The notes: generated from the letters alone by a model not told the origin. Positions 1 through 9,821 are shown, numbered from the stretch's first letter. The stretch is 64,000 nt of DNA from Anaerotignum propionicum (GCF_024461735.1 NZ_JANGAD010000007.1:1-64000); one strand, 5' to 3'. Made by a program: numbers and translations.

Positions 1-29
1 AGTAGATGGTTGCCAGATTTCAATTTTGA

Positions 30-57
30 AAGAACTGCTGTGGCAGTTCTTTTTTAT
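30..57 (+). terminator. Intrinsic terminator of a gene outside the window
   Basis: A 9-bp perfect stem (AAGAACTGC/GCAGTTCTT) with a TGTG loop is followed by a T-run. It would end a rightward transcript entering from the left edge. No coding sequence is visible between positions 1 and 293. Confidence 0.75.
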
Positions 58-185
58 ATTGTAAGAGTAAAGTCTAAGTAATTAGGTTGGTTTTTTTGAG
101 TGGTGATAATTGAGAATAAATTGGAATCTAATTATGTCTTACTCTGATACTTGGAATTCCCATAGTTATACTCAATTAGGAAAAG

Positions 186-229
186 AAAGCCCTAGAAACA
201 ACCCAAAATTGTGGTTATTATCAGGGCTT
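186..229 (-). terminator. Terminator downstream of the ferric-reductase-like gene
   Basis: The 8-bp arms AAAGCCCT and AGGGCTTT flank a long, partly self-complementary loop. On the minus strand the hairpin is followed by a T-rich stretch, about 65 bp past the stop codon of the gene ending at 294. Confidence 0.5.
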
Positions 230-293
230 TTGCTAAAAGAGAAAGTATGAGCAAATCTTTACGATTAAAATGATAGGTTTGATTTTTGTTTAA

Positions 294-1196
294 TTATTTT
301 ACAGACAAAACGCCTTCATTGTTACTCTCTTGTGTTTGTACATAAGATTTTTGTATGGGAAAGGATTGTTTTTTCGTCTTCAAAATTCTTAGCCAAACAT
401 ATGAAACAAGTAACACTAGATATATTTTTGCTGATAGAAAAGCTGTGGCTACTCCGTAGCCCTGAGCTAAATTTGATACTGCGCTACCATCAGGAATTGT
501 GGTTGCTTCCCATAAATCCGTTCCGAAGCCTGAAAAGTTAGAGAAACCCCACCCTAAATTGATGGCAATACCAAACACACAAATTAAAACCATCAGAGGT
601 ACACTTGTGTAGGTTTGAAGTTTTTTCCAGTCCCTTGCAGAGATGCGTTTTCGTGCGAAATGAAAAGATGTAATCCAGGGGATAAAAATAAGAACCAGTA
701 AAATAACACCCAGAATGGCATAAGAAAAGAACAAAAATACATTCATATCGGTTAAGTTCTCCCAAGCCCATTTCATTGTGGGTAACCTCATTACACCGTG
801 GCCAATCAGAAGAAGCCCCCCTATGATAGACATTTCTTTACGGATTATAAAGAGCTGTCGCACAAATTTCCATTTGGGCAATACCCCGATAAACATAACA
901 ATCATGATAAATGCTAACCCAATAACAGTATCCAGTGCCAGGGAGTGGGGAAGCCAAAGGAGTTCCCACCAGATGGTCTCACCAATCTGATCATAAAGAT
1001 TTACATTCATAAGATTTAAAATTCCATAGGTGCAATACCAAAAAAACATAAGCCCAGGATAAATGTAAAAAATGGTACTATGTTTCTTTATGGCATTCTT
1101 AAATATGTAGATAAATAAAAGGGATAAAGCCAACCCTTTCAGGATATCCGGGACACCTAGCCAGAACAGGTTGTTTATGTAATTCAGTACTTTCAT
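294..1196 (-). CDS. Ferric-reductase-like transmembrane protein
   Basis: This 300-residue polytopic membrane protein has about seven hydrophobic helices. A helix carrying IGHGVMRLP and a later loop RISARDWKKLQTYTSVP match the layout of the ferric reductase-like/YedZ (MsrQ) heme-binding membrane domain, where a basic loop with WKKLH precedes a helix. The usual His of that loop is Gln here (KKLQ), so heme ligation is uncertain. No flavin or NAD domain follows, so any electron transfer would need a partner. It is transcribed alone, away from the iron/heme-like locus to its right, from a strong promoter with a palindromic operator. The family call comes from motif pattern only; an unrelated membrane protein is possible. 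Confidence 0.55.
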   Translation of the reverse strand: MKVLNYINNLFWLGVPDILKGLALSLLFIYIFKNAIKKHSTIFYIYPGLMFFWYCTYGILNLMNVNLYDQIGETIWWELLWLPHSLALDTVIGLAFIMIVMFIGVLPKWKFVRQLFIIRKEMSIIGGLLLIGHGVMRLPTMKWAWENLTDMNVFLFFSYAILGVILLVLIFIPWITSFHFARKRISARDWKKLQTYTSVPLMVLICVFGIAINLGWGFSNFSGFGTDLWEATTIPDGSAVSNLAQGYGVATAFLSAKIYLVLLVSYVWLRILKTKKQSFPIQKSYVQTQESNNEGVLSVK

Positions 1197-1248
1197 TTCA
1201 TTTGACCTTCTTTCTCTCGCAGAAATTTTATAATATACTTACAATAAA

Positions 1249-1293
1249 GTTAGTTGCAACTAACATAATAAGGAATTCTTCTCTATTTGTCAA
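1249..1293 (-). promoter_or_regulatory. Promoter and palindromic operator of the ferric-reductase-like gene
   Basis: On the minus strand TTGACA (1293-1288) is followed by a 17-bp spacer and TATTAT (1270-1265). The perfect 16-bp palindrome GTTAGTTGCAACTAAC (1249-1264) follows directly, covering the expected transcription start. A dyad at this place is typical of a repressor site, and the sequence resembles MarR-type operators. It differs from the operators of the MarR gene at 16731-17183, so another regulator is likely. Confidence 0.75.
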
Positions 1294-1603
1294 TTATTAA
1301 TTTTTATTTTTAGCCAGTTAAAGATCTAAGGCTTAAGCACTGAAAATTTTATAACTTATGGAGAGTCTAAATGGGTAGCCGTGTTGGTTTAGTTTTTTTG
1401 TAAATTGAACGAACAACAATTTAGAATTGCTTTGGTTACACTTTTTTTTTCAAAATAATCTATAATTAGAGAGATTTGAGATTTGCTAAATGAAATAATG
1501 GATATGTTGCTTGTATTTATTTTAGTGCTATCTTTTTCTGTGCAGTTGTAAATGAGAATTTTTTTATTTTATTCTACGTAAATGAGAAAGTTAAAAAATT
1601 GGA

Positions 1604-1646
1604 TTGACAGTTTTAAAATAATATAGTAATGTTAGCCTTGCCTAAC
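1604..1646 (+). promoter_or_regulatory. Promoter with DtxR/IdeR-like iron box
   Basis: TTGACA (1604-1609), a 17-bp spacer and TAATGT (1627-1632) form a promoter about 70 bp before the SLH gene. The interrupted palindrome GTTAGCCTTGCCTAAC (1631-1646) overlaps the -10 element and the start region. Its arms resemble the DtxR/IdeR metal-repressor consensus (TTAGGTTAGSCTAACCTAA), with 12 of 16 positions symmetric. Iron or manganese repression of the two downstream surface genes is an inference from this. Confidence 0.55.
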
Positions 1647-1714
1647 TATTAAGGGGAAAGGTTTTTGTTACCCTTGCCATGTGAGTGTAATGATCTATTT
1701 TAAAGGAGGAAGTT

Positions 1715-3391
1715 ATGAAGCAAGTAAAAAGAGTTTCAGCAATATCCACATTGTTTTTGTTTGCATTTTGCGTACAGGTTTTTGCAGCAGAAACTACAAT
1801 TGAAGATATGCCTGTAGGGTGGTCGAAAAGTGCAGTTGAGCAGGCTGTTAGCGAAGGGTGGCTTACAGCGGATGAAGGTAAAATATATCCTGAAAGAGCA
1901 TTAACCAGAGCAGAACTATCTGCAATAGTTAACCGTATTTTTAATACTGAAATGCTTGCGGATATTGACAAATATGCAGATGTTCCAAAGGGAAGTTGGT
2001 ACGAAAAGGATATGGCAAAAGCAGTAAAGATGAAAGCCCTGGTGGGAGATGGAGACAGTCTGTATCCCCAGAATAAAATTACACGCCAAGAGGCATTTTC
2101 TGTGATTTGCCGTGTTCTAGAAATGGGCGAAGGTGATACCAGTGTTCTAGAAAAATATGCGGATGGTGCAAGTGTTGCGTCATGGGCAAAAGGTAGTATG
2201 TCAGCTATGGTTGAGCATGGATATGTTCGAGGTTCTGGAAATGAGTTGCGTCCCAGCGCAGAGATTACCAGAGAGGAATTTGCACAGCTTATGACGGTGA
2301 TTGCTGATTCTGTTGTGACATCGGCGGGAGAATATACTCAAAACTATGCAGGCAATGTACTAATCAATTGCCCAGGAGTAACGATGAAAAATGCTGTTGT
2401 GCAGGGTGACTTAATTCTCTGTGATGGTATTGGCAGTGGTGATATAGCATTAGAGAATGTCACGGTTAATGGCCGTCTAGTTATACGAGGTGGTGGTAAA
2501 AACACAGTTAAAGTAATTGCATCTCAAATCAAAGGGGATGTAATCATCAATAATGTGAATTATCCTATTCATCTTTCGGCTGATGATAAAACCCTTCTTA
2601 AAAAAATAATTATCAAGAATGAAGTGTATTTAGATGGAACCATAGAGAATGTTACTATAGCTAATAAAGCAGAGGTAACGCTATTAGCTGGAGAAATTCA
2701 AAATCTAGACCTTCTTTCGCCTGCGAATAGTTCTAAGATTATTGTAAAGGAAGGCGGGGAAATTAAGTCCGCAACAGTGTATGCAAAAAATGCAGAGTTT
2801 TCTGGGGATGGAAGGATTGAGGCTGTATTGGCAAAGGCATCTGGTATCTCTGTTATGACCCATGGTACGAAAGTAACAGCAGAAAAGGGCGAGAATATTA
2901 TAGCCGGCAATGTTACTGTCACAGAAGGTAAAACAGTTGTTGTGGATATGGGTCAAAAACCAATAGCTAAGGACACAACAAATAAGAATAAAAGTGGCAG
3001 CGGTGGTAGTGGAGGGGGATCCACCAAGCCAGATCCTGGAACAAATCCGGGAACAGATCCAGGGACAAATCCGGGAACAGATCCAGGGACAAATCCTACA
3101 ACAGAGCAATGGATCGATGCTTCTAAAACGGGAATTATGAAGGTTGACTTTGCCAATTATGCAGTGGTTGCTTTACAACTAGAAAAAATGAAAGGTGAAA
3201 ATCCATCTGAATATACGTATTATGTGAATGGACAAAAAATAGATGCCGAGGAAATCAGCGTAGTTATGAAATCAAAAGATAATACAATTATGGTTATCAA
3301 AATGTTATTACAAAACAATTCTGATACACAAACTTTGAAACTGGTGAAAGCTTCCCAACATGCAGAAGTTATTTTAACCAATTTGCAATAA
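1715..3391 (+). CDS. SLH-anchored surface protein with beta-helix-like middle
   Basis: This 558-residue exported protein starts with a signal peptide ending near VFA-AE (about residue 25). Three SLH modules follow (about 30-200), which would bind secondary cell-wall polymer. A repetitive Val/Asn/Gly-rich region (about 205-395) suggests a right-handed beta-helix. A GGSGGGS linker and DPGTNPGT repeats (about 430-465) lead to a terminal domain of about 95 residues with NYAVVALQ and YYVNGQKI, loosely like the repeats of the next gene. The start follows AAAGGAGG. It lies 18 bp before the 1298-residue gene in an apparent operon behind a DtxR-like box. A role as the cell-wall anchor of a heme or hemoglobin capture system is an inference. 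Confidence 0.8.
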   Translation: MKQVKRVSAISTLFLFAFCVQVFAAETTIEDMPVGWSKSAVEQAVSEGWLTADEGKIYPERALTRAELSAIVNRIFNTEMLADIDKYADVPKGSWYEKDMAKAVKMKALVGDGDSLYPQNKITRQEAFSVICRVLEMGEGDTSVLEKYADGASVASWAKGSMSAMVEHGYVRGSGNELRPSAEITREEFAQLMTVIADSVVTSAGEYTQNYAGNVLINCPGVTMKNAVVQGDLILCDGIGSGDIALENVTVNGRLVIRGGGKNTVKVIASQIKGDVIINNVNYPIHLSADDKTLLKKIIIKNEVYLDGTIENVTIANKAEVTLLAGEIQNLDLLSPANSSKIIVKEGGEIKSATVYAKNAEFSGDGRIEAVLAKASGISVMTHGTKVTAEKGENIIAGNVTVTEGKTVVVDMGQKPIAKDTTNKNKSGSGGSGGGSTKPDPGTNPGTDPGTNPGTDPGTNPTTEQWIDASKTGIMKVDFANYAVVALQLEKMKGENPSEYTYYVNGQKIDAEEISVVMKSKDNTIMVIKMLLQNNSDTQTLKLVKASQHAEVILTNLQ

Positions 3392-3409
3392 AAAGAAAGG
3401 AGTTATAAC

Positions 3410-6400
3410 GTGAAAAAATATATAGCAATATTACTTGCCACATCATTTTGTATTACCTCGAATGTAGATGCTTTCGCTGCCACGTTAGAAGTTTTTGGCA
3501 CAACAAAAATGAATTTATGGGATGTGTATCTTACAGAAAATGCAAAGGAAAAACCAGATGCAATCAGCACAGCAACCATAGATGCTGTAACACAGGCAAC
3601 GTATAGTATTTATGATAATAAGCCTGTAGAGATAGATACAGCTGTGGATTTGGGGTTGATTGCCGATGCGAAAATTTTAAAATATAACGGTATTAGTAAT
3701 GATATGGTGAATCGTATCATCTCCACCTGGGAAGAGGGCTATCGCATTCCTCTTTTAGGACAAGGTTTCAATTCTTATGAAACAAATGAACTTACAAGAA
3801 AAGTGGTTCGATATACGGATGCTAAAGGTAAAAATTTTGTTTTTTCATATGATGATATTGCTAATGCCAATCCCAGTGGACAAGATTTTACATGGGAGAA
3901 GTTTGCAAAGGAACAATCCCGGCAAAGCACAACAACAGCACCACATAGAGCCAAATATTTATTGAATAATGGTAATTTCGGAAAGCGTGCTTTAGTAGAT
4001 GATACTTCTGGAAAAAATCCACCACTGCTTACCATGGATGAGGAGTATAGCAACAACGCTGCTGTAAAAGGGAAGTTTATAAAACTGGATTTTGAAAATG
4101 ATGCTGACTGGGCAAATGCTGTTTATGCCATTAAAGTTAACGAGAGCGGATTGATTTACGGAGATATGGATACGGCATTTGGATATAATGATGCAGCAGG
4201 AGATACTACCTTTTTAAACGGCTCCAAAAAGGCGGATAAAAGTAAAATACTAATTCGTTTAAATCAAAAATTTAGATTGGGTAAGAACAAGCTAACCTTT
4301 ATGGCAAATGGCTATCAGGATGCCGAATATACATACACCTTATCGGAATCTTTATCGGATTATCCATGGTTATTAGAATTTAAAGCTGTGAATGAAACCA
4401 AACAGGATGAACCTTTGGAGAATAGTACCATTATGCAGGGTGATATCATTCGTATTAATGTATCTGGTGGGGATTACTTTAATAAATTCGACAGAATTTA
4501 TATTGATGGCAAACTTTTGCCTGCTGAGAGTGCTAGCAATTCCAGTCATTTGTCTTATTATAAATATGGAGATGGTGGGAAAACCCTTTGGGTTTATACC
4601 AGTAATCTTACACCTGGGTTACATGAACTCCGTTTGGCAAAGCAGAGATATAATGACTTAGAATATTTCTTCACGGTAAGTACAGAAGGAATGAAAGAAC
4701 TTCCCACATTAACCCTATTAGACAAAAACGGGGAACCAGCTACCCAGAATTTCTCCATAAAGGGCTCCCCAATTGTACTAAAGGGAAGTATTCTAAGTGA
4801 CTTAAAAGAATGGTATGGAAAAATTGGAGATATTTTATATTCTGGGCCAAATAACGAAGTAAACAATATAACAGATGCAGTGCTGGATGAAGCCAACCAA
4901 ACAATTACTTTAAATGCATCCAGCATGCAGTATTGGAATAAAGGGGGAGAACATTCTTTATTAATACGTTCTTCCGGTTATCCTGAATTTAAGCTTTCAC
5001 TGAAAAGAGGAAATGCGCTACCCGAAAGCAGTGCAATGACTTATCGTGCAGAAGATGGCTATGTAATCATATCTTCTGATTACAGCTATATTGCAGTTGA
5101 AAATTTGAAGGCAGTCGTGATTAATGGAGTGGAGTATGCCCCTAGTCTATTTGAAATGAAAACAAGCTATGGTGCTCCTTCCACATTGACAATTCCATCG
5201 GAATATTTTGAGGCGGATACACAGGCGATAGTTAAGGTTATATCCAATGGCTACATGGATTTTTCATCTACCATTTCTATACCAAAAGAGCATAGTAAGA
5301 GAAAAGAATCCCCTCAAATACAGGCTGAGGTTGCCAAAGTGATTGTGAATGGCACCATTGATGCCGTTCTTCATTCATATGAAGGGGAACAGGATTGGAA
5401 AGATAAAATAACCAAAGTAACTATGAGAAAACCTTCTGAAACCTCAGGAAGCGGAACGAATATTTCCTTAAATAAAATAGTGAAAATGGAAAATGAAAAG
5501 TTATCCATTTCTTTAGTCAGCAGTGGATTACGGGCAGGGACATATGTGGTGAGCATTGATGCCACAGGATACACAACAGCCACATTCCCTATAGAAATTG
5601 GGGATGCTGTCCCCGGTGAAACAATGTATGAACTAAATCCAGATGGAAGCGTAACCATTACCGTAGGTGGCAATAGCAGCACCTATGTAAAAAATATTGC
5701 CGTTAAAGTTGATGGGCAGGAAGTGATAGGTTCTGCTATCACAAAGGCAACAAATGCATTTACAATCTCAAAAGACAATTTCACAGAAAAAAGAGCGCAT
5801 CAAGTGCTTCTAACTTCCACTGGGTATATGGATAAAACCATAGAGGTACAGACAAATGTGCAGGAGACTCCAGAACTGAAGCTTAAAGGTGTGGTAGACA
5901 CATCAACGAAAAAATTATCGGTAACCTTTGCAGATAATGAAGCTTGGAGAAAAGCAATCACTGGGGTAGAATTTGTTAGAAACAATGGAGGTGGTATAAG
6001 TGCTGCTTTAGACGGTGCAGATACCCAAGGGGAATTAACCATTAATCTTGGAACCATGTATACCGCAGAAAAATATATCTTGAAGATTGCTGCAACAGGA
6101 TATCGTAAGGCGTTTTTAGAGGTGCCTGTTTTAAATGCCCTTCCAAGTGGTACTACCTATGAGTTATTGTTAAATGGAAATGAGCAGGAGACCAAGATTT
6201 CTTTAGGAAGCAGTAGCTATGCGAATGCCATTACTGAAATCAAAATTGGAGATAGAGCATACAAAAAAAATGATGATTTTACGATTTCAAGTAATATAGC
6301 CACAGTTAAGGGCGGGCTTTCTGAGGGAACTACAGAGGCAAAGATTATTGCAACAAATTATCCTGATCAGGTTATTCAGATAGAAAATTTATCAATACCA

Positions 6401-7306
6401 TCAGAAAGCATAGTCTTGCCAGAAGTAATCTCGACAAAAGCAGATTTTGTGATTGGTTCTAACGACCATGCTTGGTTAGATGCAATTCGTTCCATTACCA
6501 TAGGATCTACAAGTTTTACTTCCGACAAATTAAAGAAGGAAAATGGAAAGATTATCATTGGAGCAAATGAATTGAAATATTTATATGGCACAGGAAAGAG
6601 TGTTCAAATCACCGCAGATGGGTATCGCAGCATATTGTTTACCAATGTTACTATATATGATAAATTGGCTGACGAGTATTCCCGCGAAACCAAGTGGACG
6701 GAGCAAGGCTTAGAGATAAACCTGAAAGAGATAGGGAGCAGTAGCTATTACTCAATTAAAAAGGTGTTTGTTGATGGAAATGAGATAGAATGGGCAAAGA
6801 TAACAACACCCAGCTATAGTAATAACTATACACTTGTGATTAAGCCAGAGGTATTTGCTCCACTGACTGGGCAACGGATTTCTATCAAGATAACAAGCTA
6901 TTCAGCATATACGCAAGATATTGACTTAGTGGTTGATGTTGCATTGGGAGCAGAAGAGAATATAGAAGAGCTTGAGGGGAAAAGCTTTCTTTTAGATGAG
7001 AAACAAGCTGAAGAAAATAATAAGTCATTGGAAAATGATGAAATTCAAGCTACAAAAGAAGAAGAAGCTACAAAAGAAGAAGAAGCTACAAAAGAAGAAA
7101 CTGCAAAAGAAGAAACTGCAAAAGAAGAAACTACAAAAGAAGAAACTGCAAAAGAAGAAACTACAAAAGAAGAGAATACAAAAGAAGTAACTAAAAATGA
7201 ACCCCAACAAGCGTTGGAAAAAGATGTAGACAAGTCATCAGAGAATACAGAAGATACGGTGAATACTGCATTAGAAGAACTTGCCCAAGATGTTCAGCAT
7301 ACATAA
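3410..7306 (+). CDS. Large secreted protein with hemoglobin-interacting-like (DUF1533) repeats
   Basis: The 1298-residue product starts at GTG after AAAGGAG and has a signal peptide ending near AFAA (about residue 24). From about residue 200 to 1190 it consists of units of about 100 residues with a recurring pattern (W/Y..AI..I.V, a short strand, then a G-Y motif such as AATGYRKAF or ITADGYRSI). This pattern is typical of the hemoglobin-interacting/DUF1533 domain known from streptococcal Shr. No NEAT domain, LPXTG motif or membrane anchor was seen. The C-terminus (about 1195-1290) is a low-complexity acidic tail of ATKEE/TAKEE repeats. Retention at the surface may depend on the SLH protein encoded just upstream. 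The heme or hemoglobin ligand is inferred from the family; these domains also occur in proteins of unknown ligand. Confidence 0.7.
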   Translation: MKKYIAILLATSFCITSNVDAFAATLEVFGTTKMNLWDVYLTENAKEKPDAISTATIDAVTQATYSIYDNKPVEIDTAVDLGLIADAKILKYNGISNDMVNRIISTWEEGYRIPLLGQGFNSYETNELTRKVVRYTDAKGKNFVFSYDDIANANPSGQDFTWEKFAKEQSRQSTTTAPHRAKYLLNNGNFGKRALVDDTSGKNPPLLTMDEEYSNNAAVKGKFIKLDFENDADWANAVYAIKVNESGLIYGDMDTAFGYNDAAGDTTFLNGSKKADKSKILIRLNQKFRLGKNKLTFMANGYQDAEYTYTLSESLSDYPWLLEFKAVNETKQDEPLENSTIMQGDIIRINVSGGDYFNKFDRIYIDGKLLPAESASNSSHLSYYKYGDGGKTLWVYTSNLTPGLHELRLAKQRYNDLEYFFTVSTEGMKELPTLTLLDKNGEPATQNFSIKGSPIVLKGSILSDLKEWYGKIGDILYSGPNNEVNNITDAVLDEANQTITLNASSMQYWNKGGEHSLLIRSSGYPEFKLSLKRGNALPESSAMTYRAEDGYVIISSDYSYIAVENLKAVVINGVEYAPSLFEMKTSYGAPSTLTIPSEYFEADTQAIVKVISNGYMDFSSTISIPKEHSKRKESPQIQAEVAKVIVNGTIDAVLHSYEGEQDWKDKITKVTMRKPSETSGSGTNISLNKIVKMENEKLSISLVSSGLRAGTYVVSIDATGYTTATFPIEIGDAVPGETMYELNPDGSVTITVGGNSSTYVKNIAVKVDGQEVIGSAITKATNAFTISKDNFTEKRAHQVLLTSTGYMDKTIEVQTNVQETPELKLKGVVDTSTKKLSVTFADNEAWRKAITGVEFVRNNGGGISAALDGADTQGELTINLGTMYTAEKYILKIAATGYRKAFLEVPVLNALPSGTTYELLLNGNEQETKISLGSSSYANAITEIKIGDRAYKKNDDFTISSNIATVKGGLSEGTTEAKIIATNYPDQVIQIENLSIPSESIVLPEVISTKADFVIGSNDHAWLDAIRSITIGSTSFTSDKLKKENGKIIIGANELKYLYGTGKSVQITADGYRSILFTNVTIYDKLADEYSRETKWTEQGLEINLKEIGSSSYYSIKKVFVDGNEIEWAKITTPSYSNNYTLVIKPEVFAPLTGQRISIKITSYSAYTQDIDLVVDVALGAEENIEELEGKSFLLDEKQAEENNKSLENDEIQATKEEEATKEEEATKEETAKEETAKEETTKEETAKEETTKEENTKEVTKNEPQQALEKDVDKSSENTEDTVNTALEELAQDVQHT

Positions 7307-7372
7307 TGCATGGGAAGGGCTTTAGTGAGTCCATAATGCCCCGTAAATGAAATAAACAGTTGCAAAACAGAA

Positions 7373-7417
7373 AACCCTTGAAATAAGATATCAAAAGTTA
7401 TTTCGAGGGTTCTTTTT
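7373..7417 (+). terminator. Terminator after the hemoglobin-interacting-like gene
   Basis: A 14-bp stem with one mismatch (AACCCTTGAAATAA against TTATTTCGAGGGTT) is followed by a T-rich tract. It separates the surface-protein operon from the flavodiiron gene. The rest of 7307-7626 is AT-rich with no gene seen. Confidence 0.8.
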
Positions 7418-7626
7418 ATACAATTCCCATTGAATATAGTGTTTTTATACCATGTTCCTATGAAGTGTATTCTATTGTAGATATATAAATTACATTGAAG
7501 AGTTAAATTTTGCTTAAATACGACAAGTATTGGAAAGTATATTAACAAAACCATCATTTTGGTTTATGATTAATACAAATAATTAAATATATAATATGTT
7601 AATTAAAATGGAAAGGGGAGTGACAT

Positions 7627-8826
7627 ATGCATTGCTTGAAGAAAATCACAGACAATTTAACTTGGGTAGGAGGAAATGACCGACGTTTGGCAATGTTTGA
7701 AGGTGTATATTCTGTGCCGGATGGAGTTTCTTACAATTCCTATCTGATGATGGATGAGAAAACGGTTCTTTTTGATACTGTAGACAAGGCAGTGAGCAGA
7801 GTTTTTTTCGAAAACCTAACTGAAGTGTTGGGAGAAAGAACTTTGGATTATTTAGTGGTTCATCACATGGAGCCTGACCATTCTTTTACATTGGAAGAGG
7901 TTGTACTACGATATCCAAATCTGAAAATTATCTGTAATGCCAAGATTTTGACAATGATTAAGCAATTTTTTGACTTTGATATTGATTCCCGCGCCATTAT
8001 TGTGAAAGAAGGGGATGAGATATCCGTAGGCAAGCATCAACTAAAATTTTATATGGCTCCTATGGTGCATTGGCCAGAAGTTATGATGACGTATGAATCT
8101 ACCGACGGAATTTTATTTTCTGCAGACGCCTTTGGTTGCTTTGGGGCGCTGAATGGTGCTATTTTTGCCGATGAGGTTGATTTTCAGCAGAATTATATGG
8201 GGGAAGCTAGGCGATATTATGCAAACATCATTGGGAAATACGGTGCGCAGGTTCAAGCAGTTTTAAAGAAAATAGTTCCTTTAGAAATTCGCTTGTTATG
8301 CCCGTTACATGGGTTTGTTTGGAGAAAAGATATTGATATATACATTGAGAAGTATGACAGATGGAGTAGCTATACCCCAGAAGAGGAGGGGGTAGTCATT
8401 GCATATGCCTCTATCTATGGAAATACAGAAAATGCTGCGGAAATACTTGCTTCACGTTTGTGGGATATAGGGATTAAGGCAATCATGTTTGACGTATCCG
8501 TCACCCACGCATCGGACATTATAACAGCAGCATTTCGTTACAGCCATTTAGTATTTGCTTCGACTACCTATAATAATGGGATTTTTGTAAGTATGGAAGC
8601 ACTAATATTTGACATTGTTGCACATAATCTGCAGAACCGGACGGTAGCGATCATTGAGAATGGGTCATGGGCACCCAATAGTGGCAAGCTAATTCGAGCA
8701 GAGCTAGAAAAATGTAAAAATATGAATATTTTAGAGAACCAAGTAAGTATTAAGTCAACCTTGAAAAAACAGCAATTAGCTGAACTTGATGCTATAGTTG
8801 ATGCAATAGCGATGACTTTAAAATAA
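7627..8826 (+). CDS. fprA: Flavodiiron protein (oxygen/nitric oxide reductase)
   Basis: The 399-residue cytoplasmic enzyme has the standard two-domain form. The N-terminal metallo-beta-lactamase-like diiron domain has ligands visible as H80-x-E82-x-D84-H85, H148 (MVHWPE), D167 (SADAFG) and H228 (CPLHGF). The C-terminal flavodoxin domain begins near residue 255, with an FMN phosphate loop SIYGNTE (262-268). The family reduces O2 to water and/or NO to N2O with electrons from rubredoxin, and a rubredoxin gene lies 1.1 kb downstream. Length and ligand set are normal. The start follows AAAGGGGAG. Which substrate dominates cannot be read from the sequence. Confidence 0.93.
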   Translation: MHCLKKITDNLTWVGGNDRRLAMFEGVYSVPDGVSYNSYLMMDEKTVLFDTVDKAVSRVFFENLTEVLGERTLDYLVVHHMEPDHSFTLEEVVLRYPNLKIICNAKILTMIKQFFDFDIDSRAIIVKEGDEISVGKHQLKFYMAPMVHWPEVMMTYESTDGILFSADAFGCFGALNGAIFADEVDFQQNYMGEARRYYANIIGKYGAQVQAVLKKIVPLEIRLLCPLHGFVWRKDIDIYIEKYDRWSSYTPEEEGVVIAYASIYGNTENAAEILASRLWDIGIKAIMFDVSVTHASDIITAAFRYSHLVFASTTYNNGIFVSMEALIFDIVAHNLQNRTVAIIENGSWAPNSGKLIRAELEKCKNMNILENQVSIKSTLKKQQLAELDAIVDAIAMTLK

Positions 8827-9002
8827 AAAAGGTTTTTAGATTTGGTAATAAATTTTTATCAGATATTGTTAAGTGAAACAATTAAATCTGAAATTTTATG
8901 TTTTGCTATCCTAGGTTTTTCTTGTAATAAAATGCTATATATGGTATATTTAAAGCAGAATTTTGCAATATATTCTAAAATAGAAGATGAGGAGGGCTGA
9001 AT

Positions 9003-9821
9003 TTGAATTATCAAACGCTTATTCTAAACACAAAGTCTGTAAGAGACTTTAAACAGGATGTTGTAAAAAATGCCGATTTAAAAATGATTAAGGATTATGC
9101 AAACGATTGTAAAAGGCTGGTTTCTTCTATAGATTTCGAAGTTAGAATTATGTCAAACAGTGAGGTATATCTTACCTTAGATGGAATTGCAGGATACAAA
9201 GGGCATATGGTTGAGGCGCCGTCGTATATGGTATTATTATCTGCCGTAACAGATGGTTACATTGAAAATGCCGGATATATTGGACAAGAACTGATTTTCA
9301 AAGCTACAGAAATTGGGGTAGACTCGTGCTGGGTTACATTTACTGATGCTAAAGCAGTAAGAGAAAAGTTGAATCTTGTTTCAGAAAAAGAAGTTGTTGG
9401 AATTATCGCATTAGGTTTTGAAGATAATAAAGCAAAAGGCGTTAAAACTACGCTTAATTCTGCTTTTAGACTTGGTCTGGACGAAATTGTTTATTTGAAT
9501 GAATGGGGGAAAGGTGCTGACAATACCGCTTTGGAAGAAAGAGGTATTTTGGATGCTTTTGCATTTGCGAGATTGGCCCCATCTGCTTGGAATAAACAGC
9601 CATGGAGATTTTTAATTCATGGAGAAAATGTTATTTTGGCAGTGAAAAAAGGAGAAGAGTTTTATTCTTACGAAGAAAAAATTGCAGCAGGCGCTATTAT
9701 GTTATATTTCCAAGCAATTATTGACAGCACGCTATTTCGCTTAAGCTGGCATTTGGGAGAACCTGCTAATTTTGCTGCAATTCCAGATGATTTTAAAGTG
9801 GTTGGTTATTGTAATTTATAA
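9003..9821 (+). CDS. Nitroreductase-like flavoprotein
   Basis: A 272-residue protein starting at TTG after GAGGAGGGC. It resembles nitroreductase-family proteins that carry two halves of the fold: an N-terminal part with SVRDF and GYIGQELIFKATEIGVDSCWV, and a C-terminal part with ARLAPSAWNKQPWRF and GAIMLYFQA. The family binds FMN and uses NAD(P)H, but the substrate is unknown. It sits between the flavodiiron gene and rubredoxin, which suggests a redox or oxidative-stress role, perhaps feeding electrons to the same chain. The 176-bp gap before it means it may have its own promoter. Confidence 0.75.
   Translation: MNYQTLILNTKSVRDFKQDVVKNADLKMIKDYANDCKRLVSSIDFEVRIMSNSEVYLTLDGIAGYKGHMVEAPSYMVLLSAVTDGYIENAGYIGQELIFKATEIGVDSCWVTFTDAKAVREKLNLVSEKEVVGIIALGFEDNKAKGVKTTLNSAFRLGLDEIVYLNEWGKGADNTALEERGILDAFAFARLAPSAWNKQPWRFLIHGENVILAVKKGEEFYSYEEKIAAGAIMLYFQAIIDSTLFRLSWHLGEPANFAAIPDDFKVVGYCNL

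Noticed and set aside
3040..3095. Repeated GGAACAGATCCAGGGACAAATCC units as a non-coding repeat
   Set aside because: They encode the DPGTNPGT linker of the SLH protein.
7045..7190. Short tandem repeats that could suggest a CRISPR-like or satellite array
   Set aside because: They are in-frame codons for ATKEE/TAKEE units at the end of a long protein, without spacers.
7025..7233. Minus-strand ORFs rich in Phe/Cys/Ser opposite the KEE tail
   Set aside because: They are mirror images of the low-complexity coding repeat.
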